A stretch of DNA of 6,376 bases from an uncultured Anaerostipes sp. (GCA_900756035.1 CAAEIR010000068.1:1-6376); one strand, 5' to 3'. Positions 1 to 5,592 are shown, counted from the stretch's first letter. Notes: generated from the sequence alone by a model not told the origin. Translations and numbers: made by a program.

Positions 1-11
1 GCAACTTTTAT

Positions 12-40
12 ATCATATCATCTTTAAAACCTTTTGTCAA
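12..40 (-). promoter_or_regulatory. Leftward sigma-A promoter, proximal of three (likely rRNA operon P)
   Basis: Read on the minus strand, TTGACA (40-35) is followed after exactly 17 bases by TATGAT (17-12), a near-consensus sigma-A promoter. Transcription would start near position 5 and run out of the window. The expected transcript start (AAAAGTTGC) is repeated after the next promoter upstream. A very strong promoter duplicated in tandem is typical of stable-RNA operons in Clostridia, so a 16S rRNA gene just left of the window is inferred but not seen. Confidence 0.8.
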
Positions 41-143
41 GAACTTTTTTCAAATGTTATGATGTATGTTCTGATCGTTCTCCGTCAGCAACTTTTACAT
101 CTTACCACTTTTCGACATTGTTTGTCAAGAACCTTTTTCAAAT
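33..143. repeat. Direct repeat of a promoter module (33-55 and 121-143)
   Basis: The 23 bp at 33-55 recur at 121-143 with one mismatch (T45 versus C133), and the ten bases at 1-10 recur perfectly at 88-97. The offset is 88 bp for most of the first repeat and 87 bp for the second, which matches the 17- versus 18-base promoter spacers. The repeat covers the -35 box, its upstream AT-rich flank and the transcription start, but not the spacer. This fits selection or duplication of promoter parts. Confidence 0.75.
99..128 (-). promoter_or_regulatory. Leftward sigma-A promoter, middle of three
   Basis: On the minus strand, TTGACA (128-123), an 18-base spacer, then TAAGAT (104-99). The predicted start is near position 92. 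Its -35 region lies in a 23-bp segment (121-143) that matches 33-55 at 22 of 23 positions, and its start region repeats the ten bases at 1-10 exactly (88-97). The two promoters are therefore offset by a fixed 88 bp and look like a duplicated promoter module. Confidence 0.72.
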
Positions 144-194
144 ACTTTTTTCGATGCTATTATATTTTGTGCTGCCTCATCGGCAACGATCTAT

Positions 195-223
195 ATACTA
201 CCATTATTTCCAACCAGTGTCAA
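195..223 (-). promoter_or_regulatory. Leftward sigma-A promoter, distal of three
   Basis: On the minus strand, a perfect TTGACA (223-218), 17-base spacer, then TAGTAT (200-195), four of six matches to TATAAT. It lies 95 bp upstream of the middle promoter and points the same way. A perfect TATAAT also occurs at 164-159 with a weak TTGCCG 16 bases upstream (186-181), which could be a fourth, poorer promoter. The -10 here is weaker than those of the two proximal promoters. Confidence 0.55.
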
Positions 224-323
224 CACTTTTTTTATGTTTTTTTAATTCATCTGCTATTTGCTCTTTAACCCTAAAGACTCTGGTTTATTTTTCCTTATTA
301 TATGGTAAGAAACAGATTATTAC

Positions 324-371
324 AAAAAGACATTTAGCATCAGGATAATTTATCTCAGATACTAAATGTCT
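324..371 (-). terminator. Intrinsic terminator of the LysM-DUF5711-cvpA cluster
   Basis: A perfect 10-bp inverted repeat (328-337 with 362-371) lies about 60 bp beyond the cvpA stop. In the minus-strand RNA the stem continues inward through a U-G wobble and three further pairs (338-341 with 358-361), giving about 14 pairs. The 3' arm is followed by U residues (templated by the A run at 324-328). In plus orientation there is no T run after the hairpin, so it acts on minus-strand transcripts and separates the cluster from the leftward promoters beyond it. Confidence 0.7.
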
Positions 372-430
372 CTAACTCTTCTGCTCTTCTAATTTAATTA
401 TATCGGGGTTAAACAGCATTCCCCCTAATT

Positions 431-964
431 TCATTTAATATTTAATAACCCTCTGGATTGGATCTGCTGTTCCATCATCTTTTGAATCGGATTTTCATTC
501 ACCATCTGCTGCATAAGCGGGCTTCCTCCCACTGCTTGTTGATACTGCTTATTCAATCCGATATGTGGCATTAGTGAAATGAAAAACAATACAAATGCAA
601 TCACCAGGCATCCCTTTGCAAATCCCAGCACTCCACCTGCTGTGCGGTTAATAAATCCTACTCCCGGAATGTTATTAATCTTATTGATCATACCTATAAT
701 AATAGAAAAGATAATCTTACACACAATCACAATCGCGATAAATGCAATAAAGTAAGCAATCTGATTTGTCAAAATTCTTCCCTGAATATTCGGAACATAA
801 TCAACCACCAGCCCTTTGAAAGAATCTGCGCACTGATATGCAATAGCAAAAGTCAAAATCCACGCTGCCAGATTCAGCATACTTTTAATCAAACCCCTGC
901 GATAACCTACAATTACCTGAAAAACTAAATACAATCCTAAAATAATCAAAACAACTTGTCCCAT
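431..964 (-). CDS. CvpA family membrane protein
   Basis: A 177-residue hydrophobic protein with four likely membrane segments (about residues 2-20, 26-44, 68-92 and 106-132). It then has a polar Gln/Met-rich tail (about 138-177). The early YRRGLIKSML stretch and the FINRTAGGVLGFAKG segment (residues 104-118), with its glycine-rich last helix, are typical of the CvpA family. The founder was linked to colicin V export; the biochemical role is unknown, with later links to envelope homeostasis. The ATG at 964 is preferred because GGAG (973-970) lies five bases upstream; a start at 1012 would add 16 polar residues and overlap the preceding gene. It begins 13 bp after the stop of the DUF5711-like gene, so it is almost certainly co-transcribed with it and ends at the terminator at 324-371. 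Confidence 0.88.
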   Translation of the reverse strand: MGQVVLIILGLYLVFQVIVGYRRGLIKSMLNLAAWILTFAIAYQCADSFKGLVVDYVPNIQGRILTNQIAYFIAFIAIVIVCKIIFSIIIGMINKINNIPGVGFINRTAGGVLGFAKGCLVIAFVLFFISLMPHIGLNKQYQQAVGGSPLMQQMVNENPIQKMMEQQIQSRGLLNIK

Positions 965-977
965 ATGTACTCCATTT

Positions 978-2171
978 CTACTGCAGTTTTGCCAGTTCCG
1001 TACTATCTTCATACGAAAACAGGTATCTGCGGCTTTTTCCTGTTGGTGAAATATTTAAAATCCTCTTCTTGAAATCTTTCTGGAACATTTCATGTCCTGC
1101 GAAATTCAATATTGAACAATGATAATTTCCTGCCAAAATCATCTCTCCGTCATTTAACAGCAATTTATTATATTCTGATGAAAAATCCTTCGACATCACT
1201 TTTCTTCCGGACTTACTGTAGACTCGCGCTTCGTATTTGTCCTCTGCTGACTTTTTCTGATTATCAAATACAAGTCCAATATGTTGATCTGTCACCGCAA
1301 CACTCTTCACTGTTTTATTCAAAGGAATCTCATTCTTTTTTGAAGGTGAGCTTCCGACTTTAAACAAAATCAACTTATTATCTCCGATGGCTGCAACCGC
1401 GGAATCTCCCATAAAATGAATCTTGGGAATTACAGTGTCTTTAAAATCAAACCCACCGATCAACTGATCTTCTTTTTCCTCACCTTCTTCGCCAAAATTA
1501 TAGAAAGCAATCCGACTTTTCGTATTAATCCCATCTACAACCAGATAACTCACTGCCAATGTCTCCCCATCCGATGATAGATCAATATCCATTGGGTATC
1601 CATTTTGTTCCGATGTCACCTTAATACTCACAAGTTTTTTCTTAGCCGCCTCATAAAGTTCAATATAATTTCCATTGTCACCCTGGAGATTCAATGCCAC
1701 AACGCCTTGCTTTGCAACTTCTACATCAACAATCGGATATGACGCACTGAATTTTTTCATCTGACCGGTATCATCCAACAGAGCTGCTTCATTTCCATTT
1801 TTCGATGCCACCACAATGTAATCTCCACAGTAAGAAGCAATGGGACTTTCGAAAGAATAGGTACGATTCCATTGCTCATCTCCATCCTCATCCAAAAATG
1901 AAATACCATCCTCGCTATAACAAATCGTTCCATTCTTATATGCAAACGATTGAAACGATTCTGTCAGATCTTTTGCAATCGACTTAACAACCTTAAGTTC
2001 ATAGTATGTTCGGTAACGATATGCAAAAAAGCAGCATATACAAACAACCGCCAGACCGATTGCCAGACCGATCCGATACTTCTTTTTCCTCTCCCGAACA
2101 AACATCGCATTCTGGAAATTTTCATTAGAATTAATATAGAGTGAAAATCCCGATTTCGTCTTTTGTTCCAT
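978..2171 (-). CDS. Single-pass membrane protein with probable beta-propeller ectodomain (DUF5711-like)
   Basis: A 397-residue protein. A polar N-terminus of about 32 residues with a basic cluster (RERKKKYR, 26-33) precedes one hydrophobic segment (about 34-51, containing CICCFFA). This predicts a short cytoplasmic tail and a large extracytoplasmic domain. The rest is a series of short beta-strand blocks (for example GISFLDEDGDEQWNRTYSFE and DIDLSSDGETLAVSYLV), as in WD40/PQQ-like propellers. It resembles clostridial proteins filed under DUF5711, from memory rather than a search. No catalytic motif is evident. The ATG at 2171 is chosen because GGAAGG (2183-2178) lies six bases upstream; an in-frame TTG at 2189 and ATG at 2177 are less well placed. 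It sits between the LysM gene and cvpA, which suggests a shared envelope function. Confidence 0.8.
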   Translation of the reverse strand: MEQKTKSGFSLYINSNENFQNAMFVRERKKKYRIGLAIGLAVVCICCFFAYRYRTYYELKVVKSIAKDLTESFQSFAYKNGTICYSEDGISFLDEDGDEQWNRTYSFESPIASYCGDYIVVASKNGNEAALLDDTGQMKKFSASYPIVDVEVAKQGVVALNLQGDNGNYIELYEAAKKKLVSIKVTSEQNGYPMDIDLSSDGETLAVSYLVVDGINTKSRIAFYNFGEEGEEKEDQLIGGFDFKDTVIPKIHFMGDSAVAAIGDNKLILFKVGSSPSKKNEIPLNKTVKSVAVTDQHIGLVFDNQKKSAEDKYEARVYSKSGRKVMSKDFSSEYNKLLLNDGEMILAGNYHCSILNFAGHEMFQKDFKKRILNISPTGKSRRYLFSYEDSTELAKLQ

Positions 2172-2177
2172 AAGCAT

Positions 2178-2183
2178 CCTTCC
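2178..2183 (-). promoter_or_regulatory. Ribosome binding site fixing the DUF5711-like start
   Basis: GGAAGG on the minus strand, six bases before the ATG at 2171. It lies inside the longer reading frame that begins with TTG at 2189, which argues that the TTG is not the start. Confidence 0.65.
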
Positions 2184-2216
2184 ATTCAAAACATTCTCAC
2201 TACTTGAATACAGGCT

Positions 2217-2245
2217 ATTATACCTTATCGGACGCAGTCCGTCCA
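2217..2245 (-). promoter_or_regulatory. Internal sigma-A promoter for the DUF5711-like and cvpA genes
   Basis: On the minus strand a perfect TATAAT (2222-2217) follows TGGACG (2245-2240; four of six matches to TTGACA) with a 17-base spacer. It lies in the 107-bp gap after the LysM gene. No terminator with a U tract is seen in this gap, so the two downstream genes could be transcribed both by read-through and from here. Confidence 0.5.
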
Positions 2246-2271
2246 GTGCGAAGCACTACGAATTCACGAAT
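2229..2271. repeat. Hairpin-rich intergenic element
   Basis: Two compact perfect hairpins stand back to back: CGGAC-GCA-GTCCG (2229-2241) and AGTGC-GAA-GCACT (2245-2257). A direct repeat ACGAAT-TC-ACGAAT (2258-2271) follows. The stems are much richer in GC than the surroundings, and neither is followed by a T run on either strand. The modular form resembles small interspersed intergenic repeats; recurrence elsewhere in the genome cannot be tested here. Confidence 0.55.
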
Positions 2272-2278
2272 GCCTTTC

Positions 2279-3421
2279 TTATTGGGCATCCTTTGGAATT
2301 TTTATTTTTTGTCCCGGATAAATTTCATTCTCGTTAATCATTCCATTCACGCTTTTAATCTGTTGTACCAATTTTTGAGTCCCATACATTTTTCTGCTGA
2401 TAGACACCAGGGTATCTCCCCTTTTGACAATATATGTTTCATAGGCGCCTATAGTTGTCTGACTTGCCGCAGCGGTGGCAGTTGTTGTATTCTCAGTTGT
2501 CTCTGTAGATGTCTTGTCCCCATTGCTTTCAGTTTTTTTCGACTCCTTGCTCTGTGTAGATGCCTCAGTGTCCAGCGTATCCGGAATCCCAGCATCCTCT
2601 GACTCAATCTGACTGCTGACACCTTTCCCCATGGTTTCCACCGCACCTTTTACCATATCCTGAAAATCTATGGTCTGATCATTCCGTCCATAATAATACA
2701 TCGTTCCCCCAACCACTAAGATCAATGCTGCGGCTGCGGCAGATGACAATTTGCGAAGCGCGCCTTTTCGCTGACTGCTTTTTGTTTTCTGATAAATTTT
2801 TTCACGAAACTGCCGAACCAACTTCTCATCTCTCTTTGCTTCCATCATACTCTCATACGACTGCACTTCACGGAGCTGTTGATTTCTTTCCACCAGATAA
2901 CTCTGCATCATTGGATTTTTCTCATAATAAATGTAATATCCGTTTTGTCGCACGAGATCCTGTCCCCGATATACATAAAAAGCATCTTCCTGCTCCAGAT
3001 GATCTATCATATACAAAACCTTTCCCTCTCCCGGAAAATTTTCAAAATGTGTTTTTTTAATTTTATCATTTAAACGTACGGAAAATCCCATTCTCGATAA
3101 AGCCCATCCAATAACTTCCAAATCCGGAAACAGCCGGTCCTTTTCCTGATAAATTTCTCTCCATACCTTATCATCAAATACCGTTTCTTCCAAATCAAGT
3201 TCGAGGTTCTGTCCTTCGATTGCACCACGTACAAAGATCACCGTATCACTCCCGATATTCTTTTTTTCTCCAAATAATATTGCGCCTCTTACATATGTAT
3301 TCTTGTCCATTGATAATGCATTCAAAAATGTGATTACGTAATCTTCTATATATACCTTTGTATGTCCTACCGGACTCCCAATCTGCCGAATGTTTTTTGG
3401 CAGCTGCTGCTCTGTTCTCAC
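2279..3421 (-). CDS. Membrane-anchored LysM protein with cytoplasmic MPN/JAMM-like pseudoenzyme domain
   Basis: A 380-residue protein with three parts. Residues about 22-165 form a folded, mainly cytoplasmic domain. Its pattern VYIEDYVITFLN, VRGAILFGE, then EVIGWALSRMGFSVRLND (102-119) and KVLYMIDHLEQEDAFYVYR resembles the JAMM/MPN fold (Rpn8/RadC-like), where the active motif reads GW-x-HxH with a downstream S-x-x-D. Here both histidines are replaced (ALS after GW), so metalloprotease activity is unlikely. A charged stretch (178-224) leads to one transmembrane helix (about 225-244, Ala-rich). A Ser/Thr/Glu-rich linker (about 248-326) and a C-terminal LysM domain (330-376; VKRGDTL, YPGQKIKIP) follow, so LysM should lie outside and bind peptidoglycan. 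The GTG at 3421 is chosen because AAGGAGG (3436-3430) is eight bases upstream; a TTG at 3451 would place that site inside the gene. First gene of the minus-strand cluster. The LysM call is firm and the MPN call is inference. Confidence 0.85.
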   Translation of the reverse strand: MRTEQQLPKNIRQIGSPVGHTKVYIEDYVITFLNALSMDKNTYVRGAILFGEKKNIGSDTVIFVRGAIEGQNLELDLEETVFDDKVWREIYQEKDRLFPDLEVIGWALSRMGFSVRLNDKIKKTHFENFPGEGKVLYMIDHLEQEDAFYVYRGQDLVRQNGYYIYYEKNPMMQSYLVERNQQLREVQSYESMMEAKRDEKLVRQFREKIYQKTKSSQRKGALRKLSSAAAAALILVVGGTMYYYGRNDQTIDFQDMVKGAVETMGKGVSSQIESEDAGIPDTLDTEASTQSKESKKTESNGDKTSTETTENTTTATAAASQTTIGAYETYIVKRGDTLVSISRKMYGTQKLVQQIKSVNGMINENEIYPGQKIKIPKDAQ

Positions 3422-3429
3422 AAAAAAAG

Positions 3430-3455
3430 CCTCCTTTTCTTCTAATATCAAGGAG
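3430..3455 (-). promoter_or_regulatory. Strong ribosome binding site of the LysM gene, with a possible sequestering hairpin
   Basis: AAGGAGG (3436-3430) lies eight bases before the GTG at 3421, the spacer being C followed by seven T. On the minus-strand transcript CUCCUU (3455-3450) can pair perfectly with AAGGAG (3436-3431) across a 13-base loop. The site decides the start codon; the hairpin would hide it. Confidence 0.6.
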
Positions 3456-3460
3456 ACTTT

Positions 3461-3488
3461 ACCATATTTATTGGAAATTTTTTATCAA
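3461..3488 (-). promoter_or_regulatory. Sigma-A promoter of the LysM-led cluster
   Basis: On the minus strand TTGATA (3488-3483, five of six matches) is followed after 16 bases by TATGGT (3466-3461, four of six). Transcription would begin near 3454, giving a leader of roughly 33 bases before the GTG at 3421. It is placed correctly between the divergent genes. Confidence 0.5.
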
Positions 3489-3495
3489 ACCGCGT

Positions 3496-3543
3496 CGAAG
3501 ACTTCTAACTTTTTTCTACATACTTTTTTTTCTTTTGTATAAA
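3496..3543 (+). promoter_or_regulatory. Promoter region of the yyaC-like gene (two alternative promoters)
   Basis: Two readings are possible. A sigma-A type: TCTACA (3515-3520), 17-base spacer, TATAAA (3538-3543). A forespore-sigma type: CGAAGA (3496-3501), 17-base spacer, CATACTT (3519-3525), which is close to the Bacillus sigma-G pattern TGAATA/CATACTA. The Bacillus yyaC gene belongs to the forespore programme, which favours the second, but both are partial matches. Confidence 0.35.
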
Positions 3544-3577
3544 CTAGGAAGAGATTCTAATACACAGGAGGACATAT

Positions 3578-4150
3578 ATGCTATTTTCAGAAAAAATATT
3601 TTATTATGATCCTGCACAGACCATTGATTTTCAAAATTTTCAGGACGACCTTTCAAATCAGCTTAAAAAACGACGCAAAAAGAATCAACCGCTAGTTTTT
3701 GTCTGCGTTGGCACAGACCGTGCAACCGGAGACTGCCTCGGACCTCTGGTCGGACATTATCTTACGCAGCATTCTGGCATGTGCTCCGTATACGGAAATT
3801 TAAATAATCCCATCCATGCACAAAATCTGGAATCTACTATGAATACAATATACCAAACTCACAAAAACCCTTTTATTATTGCCATTGACGCCTGCCTTGG
3901 ATGTCAGGAACATATCGGATATATCACGCTGTCATCAATGCCTTTGTTACCAGGTCAGGGAGTCTCAAAAAATCTTCCTCCCATCGGGCACTTGTCAATT
4001 ACCGGTATCGTAAATCTAATGTCCGACACCAATGAAGAGACAATTCAAAACACCAGACTTCAAATTGTCGTCGAACTGGCTTCCTTTATCTCTTCCGGTA
4101 TCGAGACATCCATCGCCGTTAAATCTCAAGCTTCATATCTCCGGACTTAA
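3578..4150 (+). CDS. yyaC: YyaC-like spore protein (DUF1256, related to germination protease GPR)
   Basis: A 190-residue soluble protein matching the YyaC/DUF1256 family along its length. The diagnostic blocks are VCVGTDRATGDCLGPLVG (42-59), VYGNLNNPIHAQNL (71-84), IIAIDACLG (100-108), LLPGQGVSKNLPPIGHLSITGIVN (123-146). The family is related to GPR, the protease that degrades small acid-soluble spore proteins on germination; Asp52 (TGDCLGP) and Asp104 (IDACLG) occupy the places of the two aspartates needed by GPR. Proteolytic activity of YyaC itself is not something I know to be proven. The start at 3578 has AGGAGG (3566-3571) six bases upstream. It is a monocistronic gene, divergent from the LysM cluster, and its end overlaps the convergent EIIC gene by 32 bp. 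Its presence suggests a spore-forming ancestry. Confidence 0.9.
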   Translation: MLFSEKIFYYDPAQTIDFQNFQDDLSNQLKKRRKKNQPLVFVCVGTDRATGDCLGPLVGHYLTQHSGMCSVYGNLNNPIHAQNLESTMNTIYQTHKNPFIIAIDACLGCQEHIGYITLSSMPLLPGQGVSKNLPPIGHLSITGIVNLMSDTNEETIQNTRLQIVVELASFISSGIETSIAVKSQASYLRT

Positions 4151-5174
4151 TCATTCCTGCACGCCGCATTGCCTCTGCAATAAAGTATGTAAGGAATGCC
4201 GGTGCAATAATATGCATAATCAGAATCATAATTATCGTTGTCATCGATGCCCCCCCGCCGGCAATCATTGTCTTGTAAGTCATCATAGGCCCCACAAAAC
4301 CTGCCGTTCCCATACCTGACCCAATGGCATTGTTCGTCATTTTAAGGCATACTGTAGAAATAGGCCCGAGGACTGCACTCGTTAGAATCGGCGGAAGCCA
4401 AATCCATGGTTTTCTTACAATATTGGGAACCTGCAGCATAGAAGTTCCAATTCCCTGTGCCAACAGACCTCCAACTCCATTTTCCCGAAAACTTGCTGCT
4501 GCAAAACCAATCATCTGTGCACAACATCCAACGGTTGCCGCTCCTGCTGCAATTCCGGATAAATTTAAAATCACACCAAGAGCAGCGGAACTAATCGGAA
4601 GTGTTAATGCCATTCCCATCAAAACCGCCACGACAATTCCCATCAAGAACGGCTGTTGCTCTGTTCCCCATCGAATCCATTCTCCCAGCTGTTTCATCAT
4701 CTGTGATATATATGGCCCGACCGTTAATCCAACCACCCCTCCACTTAAAATGGTCACCATCGGACTTAAAATAATATCCAGTTTCGTACGTCCAATAAAT
4801 AATCTTCCCAGAGAAATTCCTACATAGGCTGCCAAAAATGCTCCCAATGGCTCCCCCGGCCCTGACAAGACAACACTGCCCTTATCAACCAATGATCCCT
4901 TTAGAATTTCTGATGCAAAGGCTCCAATCATTCCGGCACTTGCCGCCGAAGCACAAACCAAGGTTGACTCCCCAAACTTACTGGCAACACCGACGCCGAT
5001 CCCGGCTCCGGTAAGCACCTTTGCAATAGTGGCGATAAATACAATCGTATTTCCGATCTCGCCCCCAACAAGTATCCCTGCCTGCTCTAAAATTGTCCCT
5101 ATAATCAGTGTAGAAAACAGTCCGATCGCCATGCCTGATAATCCGTCAATAAACAATCTCTTTAACAATTTCAT
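4119..5174 (-). CDS. PTS EIIC-type membrane protein (PfoR-like, EIIC_2 family)
   Basis: A 351-residue, very hydrophobic, glycine/alanine-rich protein with about eight to ten membrane segments across its length. The stretches GIGVGVASKFGE (58-69), SGPGEPLGAFLAAYVG (104-119), ALTLPISSAALGVILNLSG (189-207), AAGAATVGCCAQMIGFAA (209-226) and the C-terminal GTAGFVGPMMTY (289-300) are characteristic of the stand-alone PTS EIIC_2 family, which includes clostridial PfoR, first described as a regulator of perfringolysin. No EIIA or EIIB domain is fused or adjacent, so the substrate is unknown and phosphotransfer coupling is unproven. The ATG at 5174 has GGGAG (5185-5181) six bases upstream; an in-frame extension to 5237 would cross its own promoter. 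No terminator is evident after its stop, which lies inside yyaC. Single gene with a strong promoter at 5203-5230. Confidence 0.87.
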   Translation of the reverse strand: MKLLKRLFIDGLSGMAIGLFSTLIIGTILEQAGILVGGEIGNTIVFIATIAKVLTGAGIGVGVASKFGESTLVCASAASAGMIGAFASEILKGSLVDKGSVVLSGPGEPLGAFLAAYVGISLGRLFIGRTKLDIILSPMVTILSGGVVGLTVGPYISQMMKQLGEWIRWGTEQQPFLMGIVVAVLMGMALTLPISSAALGVILNLSGIAAGAATVGCCAQMIGFAAASFRENGVGGLLAQGIGTSMLQVPNIVRKPWIWLPPILTSAVLGPISTVCLKMTNNAIGSGMGTAGFVGPMMTYKTMIAGGGASMTTIIMILIMHIIAPAFLTYFIAEAMRRAGMIKSGDMKLEI

Positions 5175-5202
5175 GAATTTCTCCCTTTTTGCTCTTTTTT
5201 TT

Positions 5203-5230
5203 AGTATAACACACCGATTGTGCTTTACAA
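5203..5230 (-). promoter_or_regulatory. Extended -10 promoter of the EIIC gene
   Basis: On the minus strand TATACT (5208-5203) carries the extended -10 dinucleotide TG (5211-5210) one base upstream. TTGTAA (5230-5225) lies 16 bases further up. The predicted start is near 5196, about 22 bases before the ATG at 5174. Its -35 box shares five bases with the divergent promoter. Confidence 0.7.
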
Positions 5231-5252
5231 GAAACAAAAATACTTCTATACT
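5224..5252 (+). promoter_or_regulatory. Sigma-A promoter of the small gene at 5298
   Basis: TTTACA (5224-5229, five of six) and TATACT (5247-5252, five of six) with a 17-base spacer. The predicted start is near 5259. The -35 box lies on top of the -35 box of the divergent EIIC promoter, so the two cannot be bound by polymerase at once. Confidence 0.72.
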
Positions 5253-5270
5253 AAATCAAAAGAAGTATTT
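5238..5270. promoter_or_regulatory. Candidate operator: perfect 9-bp inverted repeat around a -10 box
   Basis: AAATACTTC (5238-5246) and GAAGTATTT (5262-5270) are perfect inverted copies separated by 15 bases that contain the TATACT -10 box of the plus-strand promoter. The left arm fills the promoter spacer and the right arm covers the first transcribed bases. For the divergent EIIC promoter the left arm lies at about -42 to -50. This is a natural place for a dimeric regulator; a cruciform or chance repeat in AT-rich DNA is the alternative. Confidence 0.45.
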
Positions 5271-5297
5271 ATCATTAGTTTGAAAGCAGGAATTAGT

Positions 5298-5561
5298 ATG
5301 TTTCGAATGTGGGGAAAAATTTTTTATGAAAATCGTATGCTTCGAGATACCGTTGTCTCAGTTGACAATGATTTAAATCGAACCCGTAAGGTTTATCAGG
5401 CTCTGGAAGATATCTGTTACGAATTTGATCTCTCAAAACCACTCTGGCTCGATAATAATAAACGTGAGTTTCTTCTACATGACAAAACCCGTTTTACAAA
5501 AGACTGCTTTGTAGAAGATATTGATTTCGACTATCTTGAAATTCACATCATTGAGGAGTAG
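5298..5561 (+). CDS. Small conserved-type hypothetical protein, 87 residues
   Basis: An 87-residue soluble protein with no signal peptide or membrane segment, no cysteine cluster and no helix-turn-helix that I can see. It begins MFRMWGKIFYENRML, has an aromatic/acidic middle (ICYEFDLSKPLWLDNNKREF, 39-58) and ends acidic (CFVEDIDFDYLEIHIIEE). From memory it resembles small uncharacterised proteins common in Lachnospiraceae, and no function is known to me. The ATG at 5298 is preferred over an in-frame ATG at 5220 because AGGA lies about six bases upstream (5288-5291) and the longer frame would start upstream of the promoter. It has its own sigma-A promoter and is divergent from the EIIC gene. 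No hairpin terminator is seen after its stop, only T-rich sequence at 5567-5581. Confidence 0.75.
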   Translation: MFRMWGKIFYENRMLRDTVVSVDNDLNRTRKVYQALEDICYEFDLSKPLWLDNNKREFLLHDKTRFTKDCFVEDIDFDYLEIHIIEE

Positions 5562-5592
5562 AGAATATTTTTACTTTTTTTCTTAGAACTTA

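Noticed and set aside
34..348. 104-residue open frame on the plus strand in the left flank
   Set aside because: It crosses the minus-strand promoters and the terminator, has no ribosome site before its start, and its Phe/Ser-rich composition is what AT-rich noncoding DNA gives.
965..1012. Longer N-terminus for the CvpA protein
   Set aside because: It would overlap the preceding gene and lacks a ribosome site, while the ATG at 964 has GGAG at five bases and begins directly with the first membrane helix.
2270..2289. Hairpin ATGCC/GGCAT at the end of the LysM gene as a terminator
   Set aside because: Only five pairs with a ten-base loop and no T run following on the minus strand.
2204..2602. 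132-residue plus-strand open frame opposite the LysM coding end
   Set aside because: Antisense to the recognisable LysM domain and linker, with no supporting start signals.
4324..4827. 167-residue plus-strand open frame inside the EIIC gene
   Set aside because: It is an antisense shadow of a Gly/Ala-rich membrane protein gene. The EIIC frame has family motifs, promoter and ribosome site; this one has none.
5562..5592. Terminator after the small gene at 5298-5561
   Set aside because: There are T runs but no inverted repeat before them, so an intrinsic terminator is not supported.
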